Below are positions 19,711 to 29,401 of a stretch of 64,000 nucleotides of DNA, piece after piece (the first letter of the stretch is position 1; each line of letters begins with the position of its first letter). Under the pieces are notes generated by a model that worked only from the letters and a program-made list of their open reading frames with translations, did no database searches and was not told the origin of the DNA. The position numbers were made by a program, and so were the translations under genes. This stretch comes from Candidatus Reidiella endopervernicosa (lineage in GTDB: Bacteria; Pseudomonadota; Gammaproteobacteria; GCF-013343005). The stretch spans positions 3,144,501 to 3,208,500 of the forward strand of contig NZ_CP054491.1 of NCBI RefSeq assembly GCF_013343005.1. Direction: 5' to 3'.

Positions 19711-19905
19711 TTCGAGAGGAAACCAGCCAAGGTGGTCAATCTTGCTGGAATACGCAGTTGCAGGCGCTGCACCCGATTGCCCACCGTGCTGCTAACAACT
19801 GACCACCGAAACCGGCGAAGGCTGACCGGGTGCTGCTATTGACCGGTCTGGTCAAAACAATCTTGCACCAAAGATCTGCGCTCTGCTGATCATGTGATTG
19901 GGCAT

Positions 19906-20271
19906 CTATTTCGCAGAATCCTCAAAGACCTTCCCTTTCATGCAATACATGTGAAGCAGTGATAAATTACCAAACACCAATCCTATTTCATTTGTGCTTC
20001 TTTCATCATCCAAGCCCGGCAAGAGCGGTTTGATGAGTTCATTGCAGACCTCCGAAAGCCTTGTTGCATCTTTAGTGCATTCGGCCTTGCTTGAGTAAAT
20101 GTTGCCATTTAACTGAATGCTTTCGCATAAAATCAATACGTTATTACTAGACATATCTCTCAAATAATTATTTATATAGCCAGCATCACCTGCCAATAAG
20201 AGCTTTGGCTCAAATACAATTAATGCAAGTGCAGCAACGAATTTTATATTATTCATTACAATCGCTTTCAT
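19906..20271 (-). CDS. Small exported protein downstream of the Rhs tip
   Basis: 121 residues with a signal peptide (NIKFVAALALIVFEPKLLLA). The mature part has four cysteines (LILCESI, KAECTKD, SEVCNEL, MYCMKG). Its start overlaps the Rhs stop by 23 bp, so it is co-translated with the Rhs tip. By position it could be an immunity protein acting in the periplasm; nothing in the sequence proves this. Confidence 0.6.
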   Translation of the reverse strand: MKAIVMNNIKFVAALALIVFEPKLLLAGDAGYINNYLRDMSSNNVLILCESIQLNGNIYSSKAECTKDATRLSEVCNELIKPLLPGLDDERSTNEIGLVFGNLSLLHMYCMKGKVFEDSAK

Positions 20272-21375
20272 GATAATCCTTACACTGCATCAGGCATTTC
20301 TGAAGTTTTCCGCGGTTATAGTATGTTAGCCCAATATCAGTACCTATTGCAGCAACAGCGCAGTTTCCTACTGCTTGCCTGCTTTTGAATGAGCAATCTG
20401 TGTGGTATCCAATAAGTGTATCCAGTCGGTCTTGCGTATCCCAATCAAATATCATGTTGCAGTCAACAATGCATGCCATGTAGTTGCTCATCAGGCCAAA
20501 CAAATCAAAGTAGTTAATTGGGTTTGCGTTTGAGTACAGATACGTATTTAACCCTCCCTCTAATCCTATAGGATCTGACTGGATGTACCTACCTGTATTG
20601 GGATCATAGTCCCTAAAGTAATTGTAATGCCTCCCCGTCTCCGCATCATAATACTGCCCCGGGAACCTAAGGCTGTAGACAAAGTGTTGCCCATCCCCAT
20701 CCGGATCACTATTTGCGATGGTAGTGCCAAATGGGTCACTAACCCACTGCCAGACAATACCACCTGATGCATCGGTGATAACCCTCGGCGCACCGAGATG
20801 GTCGGTATGTACTGGGTAGATGTTTCCGCTCTGCAAAGTAGCGACCGGCATGCTTCCGAGCCAAACCGTCTCCTGAATCGGATTCCCTGGTTATCATACT
20901 CACCAAGCAGTGCTCCCGATTCGTTGTAAGCGAAGAGTGTTGTTGAGCTACCGCCAGGGTTTTCGGCGGCGAGTTGACGATAGTACTCCGCCTCGGCAAT
21001 GGCTGCACTCTCGAGTTCTCGTTCGGCAAGCGCACCGTCGCTGAGCTGAGAAGACAGAGCATCCAGCGTCGACGCCTCACTTCGTTTGGTAACTGCGGTC
21101 GCTAGATCGGCATCTGCCAGTAGCCGGTTATCTGCTGCCTCTGTGCGTAGCGTTACAGCCATCGCTCGTGCGTCTGCCGCCTCTGCAAGCTGCGTAGCCG
21201 CCAGCGTTTCAAGCCTCTCCGCCTCCGCAATCAGTCCAACACCCTCGGCGCGGATGACATCAGCCTGCGCGATAAAAGGATCGGCCTTCGCCTGCCATTT
21301 GTCCCGCTGGACTCCTAGGTGTGCGATCTTGCTCAGAAGGCGCTGATTCTCCTTGTTAAGATGATCGATCTCACG

Positions 21376-21654
21376 CGCTGACCGCCATGGATAGCGAAGC
21401 GAAGGCGGTTAGTCCCGATAGTCGACGCCGTCTGCATATTCGTAGTTGAGGCGCGAGCGAACGACGAAGAAGATGCAGCAGCGGCTTTATGTCGGCGTAG
21501 AGTCACTGAGGGAGTTGTGTAGAGCCGCGAAGAGGTGATTACGCAACGTACGCAGGACGGTCGGGGCGCCGAAGGCATAAACGGTCGCGTTAAGTATTTG
21601 CCGCTTGCTTGGGCTTGGATGCCCAAAACATTCTTCCGCAAAAATAGCGACTCC
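21376..21654 (-). repeat. 280-bp interspersed repeat, copy D (inside Rhs remnant, sense)
   Basis: Minus orientation, same sense as the host. Removal joins TGG CTA TCG to CGT GAG ATC in frame. Left-stem variant GCGGAAGAATG with CAAGCGGCAAATAC; right-end subtype 2. Confidence 0.95.
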
Positions 21655-21960
21655 CGATAGCCACTTGTCGTTGGACTGCTGCTCCGATTTGGTGACTGGA
21701 TTGGGATTGATGAGTAGTTCGATCTGGGTAATCCGCTGCTCATTATCGGCAATCATCGCTTGATGTGCATCGATTCTGCCCTGGAGTGTGGCGACCTTAT
21801 CGAGATAGCTGCCTGCCTCAGCAGCGACTAGTGCCTCGGCATCACTATAGAGCTGCTGGGCATCGAGGCGCAGTTGTGCCGCCTGCGTTTCCAATAGAGG
21901 TGCCTGTTGCTCCTTATCGGCAGCCTGCTGATCAAATGCCGTCGCTTCGACCTCCTGCCG

Positions 21961-22242
21961 GGGAGTCGCTATTTTTGCGAAAGTTTGTTTTGGGCATCCA
22001 AGCCCAAGCAAACAGCAAAAACTTAACGCGACCGTTTATGCCTTCGGCGCCCCGACCGTCCTGCGTACGTTGCGTAATCACCTCTTCGCGGCTCTACACA
22101 ACTCCCTCAGTGACTCTACGCCGACATAAAGCCGCTGCTGCATCTTCTTCGTCGTCCGCTCGCGCTCTCAACTACGAATAGGCAGACGGCGTCGACTATC
22201 GGGGACTAACCGCCCTCACTTCGCTCTCCATGGCGGTCAGCG
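21961..22242 (+). repeat. 280-bp interspersed repeat, copy E (inside Rhs remnant, antisense)
   Basis: Plus orientation, opposite to the host. Removal joins GCT GAC CAG to CGG CAG GAG in frame. Right-end subtype 1. It lies only 306 bp from copy D, within the same coiled-coil segment. Confidence 0.95.
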
Positions 22243-22605
22243 CTGGTCAGCTGTAGCTCTGAGCGCTACGGCCCACGCATCGCGCTGGTCAGCCTCACTA
22301 CGCAGGGCGCTGGCCGCTTGTGTGGTGGCCATCACCTCTCCCTCCAGTCTTTGCGCCTCTTCGGCATGGCTAGCTGCGAGCGCTTCGGCCTGTTCTGCCA
22401 GTGCCAGATAGTCGGGGCCACCACTGGGCTTCACCTTTGCGATGCGTTGGCCCAGGGCATTGTAGTGATAGGTAGCGACATTGCCTCCATCAACGTCAAC
22501 CAGACGGCTGCGTGCGTCGTAGCGGTAGGTATGCTCTCCATCAGCAAGAGTATTGCCGTTGGCGTCGTGCTGATAGTTGCTGGTTGATGCACCAGGAAAG
22601 GCGGG

Positions 22606-22655
22606 AAAAGGTGCCGGAGGGATTAAATCTTTTAATCCCTCCGGCACCTTTATTA
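22606..22655. repeat. Paired REP-like repeat (BIME-like hairpin)
   Basis: Two inverted copies of GGTGCCGGAGGGATTAAA separated by a few bases form a near-perfect hairpin. It is the same unit that flanks the RAYT gene. It sits exactly at the junction between the truncated Rhs gene and the duplicated SLC13 end. Confidence 0.75.
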
Positions 22656-22723
22656 AGGCGGGCGGCATTATGACCGTGCTGTTCCTGGTCGTGATGATGA
22701 TCATGATGAATCTGGTCTTTTAA
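22655..22723 (+). pseudogene. Duplicated 3' end of the SLC13 permease
   Basis: Reads AGGIMTVLFLVVMMIMMNLVF then stop, against AGGIMTVLFLIVMMIMMNIIF at the end of the intact gene (16071-16135). Only ~22 codons are present. It is followed, as in the original, by a terminator and a PilZ gene. Confidence 0.85.
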
Positions 22724-22763
22724 TCCACCAGGGATAGATAACTAATGAATTAGTTCATCTCGA

Positions 22764-22792
22764 CAAAAAGCCCGGATAGTTCCGGGCTTTTT
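22764..22792 (+). terminator. Terminator after the SLC13 remnant
   Basis: AAAAAGCCCGG/CCGGGCTTTTT stem with loop ATAGTT, a diverged copy of the terminator at 16158-16183. Confidence 0.8.
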
Positions 22793-22804
22793 ATGTGTCA
22801 CCTA

Positions 22805-23195
22805 TCAGAAAAGATCATTCGGCAGCACGCTGATCGATATAAGCAACCAACTTTTCACGATCTCCTTGCAGAAGCTCGAGCAACAGGAAACCACACCGAT
22901 AGTCATTCTGTGAGCGTCGCTGTTTGTGAACCAGCCTGAGACTACAGCTATAACGCTGGATACTCCCTGATAGTCGAGTTCATAATTGAGCTGAATCTGC
23001 ACAGGAAAGCGGGGCGTCCGGTCTTTGGATCAAGCTCCTCAAGATGTTCGATACCCGCCTGATCACACCGCAACGCAACCCCTGCAGCGACAGTTCAACC
23101 AACTCAATCGAGATCGCACTCCCCATGCTATTGGTTGCCTGCGCCGTCAGAAGAGCGCAATTCGCTGGTAACGTCGTCTATTTTTCTCCATCTAC
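22805..23195 (-). pseudogene. PilZ gene, degraded duplicate
   Basis: The nucleotide sequence follows the intact PilZ gene at 16206-16586 through the region coding for HKQRRSQNEYRCGF and onward, but with several frame changes. No full-length frame remains. It shows the second copy is older than a few substitutions and is not under selection. Confidence 0.75.
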
Positions 23196-23313
23196 CCACC
23201 CACACACTGCCTACTGACAAGAGCCCTCACCCAACAAGCTATCCCAGATAGCAATTTAAAACTGTGACTCAATCAATGCTTCTAATAACCACAAATCACC
23301 TGATGCAGATCAA

Positions 23314-23460
23314 TCATTTTGTGAATAGGACCGCAACTTCTCCAGCAGTATAGGCAACAAGATGACGCATGCGGTCAATGCAACAATCATGACAGAGGCA
23401 ATGCGGATGCCAAAGTAGATGGTCGACACAAAGTTGGCAAGCATCAGAATTTAAGAGCAT
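23314..23460 (-). pseudogene. Remnant of an RND transporter 3' end (duplicate 2)
   Basis: Reads FVSTIYFGIRIASVMIVALT then ACVILLPILLEKLRSYSQND and a stop, matching the last membrane helix of the exporter at 24980-27466. The upstream part of the gene is absent. The flanking sequence 23196-23600 otherwise holds nothing I can identify. Confidence 0.75.
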
Positions 23461-23600
23461 ACGGGAATGAATATAAAGAAACCCCACGTTACTCAATAAG
23501 CATGCTCGGATTATTGGGAGAATCTTACACTGGACTCAAGTGTCAGCTGATTACATCGTGTTTTAGCGGTACAACTCGGCGCCTCTGCTAGAAAAATATA

Positions 23601-24860
23601 TCACTCGATACTCGCAAGAGCTGTTCTCTGACCACCTTTTTCTGACACCCCACCTTCAGACACGCTAATAATATCGTCTGGCCACAATTTGGACATCATT
23701 CGCAAGTCATCCTGAAACCTAGCTCTTAGATTAAATATCAACTCATCATCCAGAAAAGTATATTTATCATCCTCAGCATGGGCCAGATTATTTTCATAAA
23801 TACGAGCACACTCCAACTCCCAGCCAGCTGGCTTATCTGCTATCAACAGAGCCATATCTTCGACCTCACTAACAGCACGAAAGGATGGTGTCATTGTTCT
23901 TACTGGAGGAGCAATGACTGGTATACGCTTTATCTTTTCTCCCAATAACTCACAAATAATCTGACACGCGTTATTACGATAATCGTTATGGGTCCAAACC
24001 TTAACATCTACCGATGGCAACAAAGATTTCACACGCCCAATAACATCCACCCAGCTCGAATACACTTGTTTTTAGTGCTATCAACAGGCTCTCCTTTGCC
24101 TTTACCGCACTTTTTGATTGTATTTTAGCGCCGTCGCATAAGCCCCTGGATAGATCTGATCAAAACCACGAATAGATACAAATATCTTCAGGTCGAATTC
24201 AGACGAAAGATGCCTTATAAGTTCCATCCTACGGCTAACATTACTATATGGATTGACTGACAGCGCATCAATCAAGGACCCCAACACATGCTCTTCCGAC
24301 AAAACCATCTTTTCGAATAATTCATCATCTGAAAACAAGATTCTTTTTACTCGTCTCCTTGTTATAGAGTCAGGAAGAAGACTGCGCTTTATTGCCTTAA
24401 ATCCGCGACACTCCTTCATTAACCTAAACAAGCCCGGGGAGTCGCTATTTTTGCGAAAGTTTGTTTTGGGCATCCAAGCCCAAGCAAACAGCAAAAACTT
24501 CACGCGACCGTTTATGCCTGCGGCGCCCCGACGTCCTGCGTTCGTTGCGTAATCACCTCTTCGCGGCTCTACACAACTCCCTCAGTGACTCTACGCCGAC
24601 ATAAAGCCGTGCTGCATCTTCTCCGTCGTTCGCTCGCGCTCTCAACTACGAATAGGCAGACGGCGTCGACTATCGGGGACTAACCGCCCTCACTTCGCTC
24701 TCCATGGCGGTCAGCGGAGGCTGAATAACATCTCTAGGATATATCCAATGACTGACTTGTTTAAATCTGACTGAATTAGATTTAATGTGTCCTGCAAATG
24801 AGTAGTTGCGGTTTTATGCGCACCAACATGCATACGCAACTCACGTTTATCATCATCCAT
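23601..24860 (-). pseudogene. Sulfotransferase-like gene, split by repeat F and frameshifted
   Basis: An ATG at 24860 opens MDDDKRELRMHVGAHKTATT, the HxGxHKTxTTxLQ loop that binds the 5'-phosphosulfate group in bacterial sulfotransferase-like proteins. Repeat F interrupts at about codon 48. The frame resumes GLFRLMKECRGFKAIKRSLL ... FDLKIFVSIRGFDQIYPGAY and shifts again near 24090; the rest (SSWVDVIGRVKSLLPSVDV...) runs to 23601. The family is assigned only from the N-terminal loop and the general layout. It is AT-rich, as expected for surface-polysaccharide modification genes moved by transfer. Confidence 0.6.
24437..24716 (+). repeat. 280-bp interspersed repeat, copy F (inside sulfotransferase-like gene, antisense)
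   Basis: Plus orientation, opposite to the host. Left flank AAGCCCG, right flank GAGGCTG. The host frame is restored if one base less is removed. It carries two 1-base deletions (CCCCGACGTCC and AAGCCGTGC), which break any reading frame inside the repeat. Right-end subtype 1. Confidence 0.95.
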
Positions 24861-24979
24861 CACAAACAGTCCTAAAACTCCTTAATCGAACAGGCGACCA
24901 AGCTCTAAACCCCACCTATGACGACAGACAAAACACCCACCAATAGAACTCACAGACAGCCACCCACACTCTACATATA

Positions 24980-27466
24980 CTAACTGTTGCCATCACCATA
25001 AGGCTGTAGCTTCTCAAGCAGTATAGGCAACACAGTCACGTTTGCTGTCAGTGCAGTAACCATGGCAAAGGCGGTGAGGATACCAAAGTAGATGGTCGGT
25101 ACGAAGCTGGAGAGGACTAGAATCGAGAAGCCGACGGTAATGGTGACGGTGGTGAAGTACATCGCCCGACCGATCGAGTTGTGGGAGCGGAACAGCGCCT
25201 CCTTGTAGTCCCAATCCTTCTGTAACTCTTCGCCATAGCGGTGCACGTAGTGAATGGTGTCATCGACGCCGATACCGACGCTAATCGCGGCGATGGTGAT
25301 GGTCATAATATCGAGCGGTACGCCTAGCCAACCCATCAATCCCAGCACCACCGAAGCGGCGAATAGATTGGGAATGATAGCTATTAATGCAATCCGTATT
25401 GAGCGGAATAGCACCGCAAACATCACCATAATGGCGAGAAAAACGGCACCGAGGGTCAGCACCTGTGATTTAAACAGGCTCTGCAACATATTGTTGAATA
25501 GCACCATCATACCGCTAAGACGCACCTGTTCGTCAGCTAAGCCAAAGTGCGTGGTTAGATCACGGTGGATCTTATCGAGTAGTGCCTGACGCACCATTGC
25601 CACATCTGACTCATAAACACGCACTGCAAAGCGGAGTTGATTGCCATCCTCTGAGATGTAGGGTGAAACCATGCTCGCCTTCACATCCTCCGGGAGTCGC
25701 TTATAAAGAATCGACATAAAGTAGTCGTCGAGCGGTCGCCCCTGATTGAGTTGTTTTAGCACTGACATGCTGGTTGAGAGCGAGAGCACCTTGCCGGTCT
25801 CATTGATGCCGTCGAGATAGGCGTGGATTGCCTCGATCTCATCGAGTGCATAGCTGTTGAACCAGTAGCTGGTGGCGGTGATGCCCGCCTCGCCCTGGGG
25901 TATGTATTGATCTTCCGGATCGAGCTCCTCCTCTTCAAAGAAATCGGAAGGGGCCTCAATCACCACATCGAGCGGCGTGGTCCCACCCAGCTTCTGATCG
26001 ACTAGATACATGCCCTGGAATATCTCGGTCTCCTGTTTGAAGTAGTCGATAAAACGGTTATCAACCGTTAGCCGAGTAATACCGACCGCACTCACAATCG
26101 CACCCACCAATGTCACCAACAATACGGTGGTGCTGTGATTCTCAATCACATGGGCGGTGAAGTCGGTGATGTGGGCGGTGATGTCGTGGCGTTTACGCCG
26201 TTCACCGGGTCGCATCAACATCAGCACAGCCGGGAAGAGGGTAAAGGCGAGCAGGAAGGCGACACCGAGACCTATCACCATGATCCAGCCAAAGTCGATC
26301 ACGGGGCGAATCCCGCTCACCACCAGCGAACCGAAGGCGACCATGGTGGTGATAACGGTATAGAACGATGGCAGCACCTTGCTGTAGACCGTCTCACGGA
26401 CCAGATAGCGCTGCTCGGCATCGGGGTGGAGCATCTGCAGTTCGCGATAACGAACCACCAGGTGGATGGTGAGTGAGAGTGAGAAGATCAGCAGCAGGGT
26501 AATGAAGTTCGAGGAGACGATCGTGATGCGCCACTCGTAGAGCCCTAGTAATCCGACGGTAATCACGCAGGCAACCAGCGCAGTGGTGATCGGCAGGAAT
26601 ACCCAACGTGGCTGGCGAAACGCTATGGTTAATAACATTGCCAGAATCACAATCACACCGACTCCGAAGACCCGTAGGTCATGACGCACAAACTCCATCA
26701 TGTCGGCGACGATCATTGGCAGACCGCCAAGATGCAGCTCGGCACGATTGCGATGTTGATCGAGTATCTCGCGAATCTGCGCGATATCGACCTCCTCCTG
26801 CACCATCAACTCACTGCTGTAGCGTTTAAATTGATCGGTCAGCTGAGTCAGTTGCTCTGATTGGTGCTGAGAGAGTGGCTGCTCCAGCTCACGTTCACGC
26901 AGCGCATCACGTTCACTGCGCAGGCGCAGGTAGGTCTCATCGCGTTTGAAGTTGACCTGTAGAGCGGTGGTATCGCCCTCCTCCCCAACCAGTCGATTGC
27001 GATAGAGCGGACTCTGCTGCAATTCAACCGCAGCGAGCTGTCGATCAACACCTTCACTATCGAGTGTTGGCGTCTGCCGCTGTAACTCTTGAAGTCCAAT
27101 CGGTGGACTCTCCAGCAGTGGTACATCGAGAATTGAGAGCACCGACTCAACACGCTCTATCTTCAGCAGCGCGTCACGCAGGCGACGAAGATCATCGAGC
27201 GTCTGCGCCTCAAACAGCCCACCCTTGGGTGAGTAGGTAATGATCAGATAGTCATCTGAGCCATAACGAGCTCGGATCGCTCGGTAGTAGTGAAGATCCT
27301 CATCCTGCTCCAGCACCAGAGAGTCAGCAGAGATATCGAGCTTGAAGTCGGGTATAAAAGAGGCGAAGAGCAACGTTGCCAGCAACACCATTAGCAGTGT
27401 CAGTTTTGGACGATCGAGCACTAGACGATCGTACAGATTCTGCAACGTATCTTTCATCGACACCAC
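24980..27466 (-). CDS. RND superfamily exporter (MMPL/HAE3 type)
   Basis: 828 residues, two repeats of the RND plan. TM1 (residues ~18-36, LTLLMVLLATLLFASFI), a large periplasmic domain, then five helices from ~265 (VFGVGVIVILAMLLTIAF ... LLLIFSLSLTIHLVVRYRE). The second periplasmic domain follows, and the last helices end GIGVDDTIHYVHRYGEE and LTANVTVLPILLEKLQPYG. The GVDDTIH motif is the sterol-sensing/MMPL TM-10 signature. Members of this group export lipids or hopanoids; the substrate here is unknown. There is no adjacent membrane-fusion protein. Pieces of its 3' end are duplicated at 16710 and 23314. Confidence 0.9.
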   Translation of the reverse strand: MVSMKDTLQNLYDRLVLDRPKLTLLMVLLATLLFASFIPDFKLDISADSLVLEQDEDLHYYRAIRARYGSDDYLIITYSPKGGLFEAQTLDDLRRLRDALLKIERVESVLSILDVPLLESPPIGLQELQRQTPTLDSEGVDRQLAAVELQQSPLYRNRLVGEEGDTTALQVNFKRDETYLRLRSERDALRERELEQPLSQHQSEQLTQLTDQFKRYSSELMVQEEVDIAQIREILDQHRNRAELHLGGLPMIVADMMEFVRHDLRVFGVGVIVILAMLLTIAFRQPRWVFLPITTALVACVITVGLLGLYEWRITIVSSNFITLLLIFSLSLTIHLVVRYRELQMLHPDAEQRYLVRETVYSKVLPSFYTVITTMVAFGSLVVSGIRPVIDFGWIMVIGLGVAFLLAFTLFPAVLMLMRPGERRKRHDITAHITDFTAHVIENHSTTVLLVTLVGAIVSAVGITRLTVDNRFIDYFKQETEIFQGMYLVDQKLGGTTPLDVVIEAPSDFFEEEELDPEDQYIPQGEAGITATSYWFNSYALDEIEAIHAYLDGINETGKVLSLSTSMSVLKQLNQGRPLDDYFMSILYKRLPEDVKASMVSPYISEDGNQLRFAVRVYESDVAMVRQALLDKIHRDLTTHFGLADEQVRLSGMMVLFNNMLQSLFKSQVLTLGAVFLAIMVMFAVLFRSIRIALIAIIPNLFAASVVLGLMGWLGVPLDIMTITIAAISVGIGVDDTIHYVHRYGEELQKDWDYKEALFRSHNSIGRAMYFTTVTITVGFSILVLSSFVPTIYFGILTAFAMVTALTANVTVLPILLEKLQPYGDGNS

Positions 27467-27608
27467 CCAAACAGCACGAAAGCACCCCCTACTGATTGAA
27501 CGCTTCCACTGACGACACGTTGCATCTTCCCTCCCCCATCTGTGGGCTATGAGTATAGAATGGACAGATAATAAAAGTCGCCTAATGTTGCTTCAGGAGC
27601 CCCACCTA

Positions 27609-28069
27609 ATGGATCTCAAGAATCTGGCAATCCCCACTGCCGTTATGCGCGCCGGGATGAGTATTGGCGAATTCCTTCGTGAGTGTGTAAAGAGCGATGT
27701 ACCCGGTCTCCCCTTCGCCAATGAACAGGGTGAGATTGTCGGTCGAATTTCGATACGTCACTGTTTCAAAGAGTGCTGCATTCCCCATTTTATGATCGAC
27801 ACCGCCCACCTGCTGGGCGATGAGATTGAAGCGGTCAATATCCCGCATATCGACGCCCGACGACTACTCGACGAGCCTGTTGAGCGCTATCTGCTCAGCG
27901 ACTTCCCCCATGCCACCCCAACTCACCACTTATCAAAGGGCTCGCCTTTATGGAGCAGCTCAACAGCGCCTACATCTTCCTCATCGAGGATGGCAACTAC
28001 CGCGGCATCGTGACCCACATGGCGATTTCAAAACGGATTATTGAGTCCACTGGCCATCTGGAGCTGTAG
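27609..28069 (+). pseudogene. CBS-domain protein with one frameshift
   Basis: The ATG at 27609 is chosen because CAGGAG precedes it by 9 bases. The first frame carries IPTAVMRAGMSIGEFLRECV and the first CBS motif (GLPFANEQGEIVGRISIRH). Near 27930 the frame shifts by one, and the second CBS half continues as LAFMEQLNSAYIFLIEDGNY and GIVTHMAISKRIIES. It stops 3 bases before the permease ATG, so the pair forms an operon. CBS pairs sense adenosyl ligands and probably gate the permease. The frameshift could be a sequencing error. Confidence 0.8.
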
Positions 28070-28072
28070 AGA

Positions 28073-29401
28073 ATGGAAGCGATGATTGCCGAGACGGCAC
28101 ATCCACAGTTCATGTGGTTGGCAGGAGCCATTCTGCTCGCCACCTATCTGATGATCTTCAGTGAGGTCTGCCACCGTAGCAACGTCGCCATTATCGGCGC
28201 AGTCGTGATGGTCGGTTGTGGCACCATGTTCGGCTTCTACAGTCAGGAGCAGGCGATGCAGGCGCTCGACGGTAACACCCTGTTACTGCTCGCTGGCATG
28301 ATGATGGTGGTGGTGGTGATGCTGCGCTCTACCGGTGGATTTGAGTATCTCGCCATCAAGATCGCCAAACTCTCTGGTGGAGATCCCCGACGCCTGTTGA
28401 TCTACCTCACCCTGGCGGTGAGTGTGATCTCGATGATTCTCGACAACGTCACCACGGTACTGATCTTCGCCCCGCTGACGGTCCTGATCACCCGCATACT
28501 CACTATCAATCCAATGCCCTACCTGATGGCCGAGGCGATGCTCTCCAACATCGGAGGCGCTGCAACACTGGTCGGCGATCCACCCAACCTGATGATTGGT
28601 AGTGCAGGCAACATCCCCTTTGTCGAGTTCTTTATCCACATGGCACCGATGGTGGCGGTAATCTGGATTGCAACCACACTGCTGCTGCTCATCCTGTTTC
28701 GTAAACAGCTCAGCAGCGAAAACCCTATGACGCTGCTCGATCTTGACGAGACACGCGCCATCACCGATCCGGCAGGACTCAAACGCGGCCTGTTTGCACT
28801 GGCTGTCGTCATCGTTCTCTTTTTTGTCCACCACCGCATCCACCTCTACCCCAGCTACGTCGCCTTTGTCGGTGTGTCGATTGCGATGTTGCTCAATCGC
28901 CCTGCACCCGAGCCACTATTCGGCAAGGTCGAATGGTCGGTGCTGATCTTCTTTGCCGGGCTATTCATTCTGGTCGGTGGGGTTGAGGCCTCGGGGCTAC
29001 TTGATCTGATCGGCCATCAACTCGCCGCAGCCGCACAAGACCCTGAGCAACTGCTAATAGCCTGCCTGCTGCTAATGTGGGTCTCGGCACTGATCTCAGC
29101 CATGGTCGACAACATCCCCTTCACGGTGGCGATGATCCCGATCATCACCGGCCTGGAGTCGAGTGGCGTCAACATCACCCCGCTCTGGTGGGCATTGGCA
29201 ATCGGCGTCGGTCTGGGTGGCAACGGTTCTCACATTGGCGCTACAGCCAATATCATCTGTATCAGCGAATCGGAACGGTGTGGCATTCCCGAGGCACGTA
29301 TAACGCCGATCGCATGGTTGAAGATCGGTATACCGGCAATGCTCAGTGGACTGATGATCTCCTCCGCCGCCCACCTGCTTTTCTTCAGCTACTTCGCATA
29401 A
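28073..29401 (+). CDS. ArsB/NhaD (ion transporter superfamily) permease
   Basis: 442 residues with about 11 membrane helices. Family motifs are MILDNVTTVLIFAPLTVLIT, MLSNIGGAATLVGDPPNLMI (the GDPPN signature of NhaD/ArsB/P proteins), and in the second half SAMVDNIPFTVAMIPII with GLGGNGSHIGATANII. The exchanged ion (Na+, arsenite or organic anion) cannot be read from sequence; no ars genes are near. It is translationally close to the CBS protein. Confidence 0.9.
   Translation: MEAMIAETAHPQFMWLAGAILLATYLMIFSEVCHRSNVAIIGAVVMVGCGTMFGFYSQEQAMQALDGNTLLLLAGMMMVVVVMLRSTGGFEYLAIKIAKLSGGDPRRLLIYLTLAVSVISMILDNVTTVLIFAPLTVLITRILTINPMPYLMAEAMLSNIGGAATLVGDPPNLMIGSAGNIPFVEFFIHMAPMVAVIWIATTLLLLILFRKQLSSENPMTLLDLDETRAITDPAGLKRGLFALAVVIVLFFVHHRIHLYPSYVAFVGVSIAMLLNRPAPEPLFGKVEWSVLIFFAGLFILVGGVEASGLLDLIGHQLAAAAQDPEQLLIACLLLMWVSALISAMVDNIPFTVAMIPIITGLESSGVNITPLWWALAIGVGLGGNGSHIGATANIICISESERCGIPEARITPIAWLKIGIPAMLSGLMISSAAHLLFFSYFA

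Larger units (their letters stand above)
20249..22605 (-). pseudogene. Rhs-repeat protein remnant with coiled-coil insertion, split by repeats D and E and frameshifted
   Basis: From the 5' side: YD repeats (NYQHDANGNTLADGEHTYRY, RLVDVDGGNVATYHYNALG), then an Ala/Glu-rich predicted coiled coil of about 340 residues carrying both repeats, then a resumed YD stretch (TTLFAYNESGALLGEYDNQG). A one-base shift near 20870 leads to the core (ETVWLGSMPVATL; PVHTDHLGAPRVITD; YDPNTGRYIQSDPIGLEGG). After NPINYFDLFGL comes an 80-residue tip with nine cysteines of unknown function. The 5' end is cut at a REP pair, so the long N-terminal barrel part is missing. Normally YNALGQR and the next YD repeat are adjacent, which makes the coiled-coil insert unusual. 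Confidence 0.85.
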
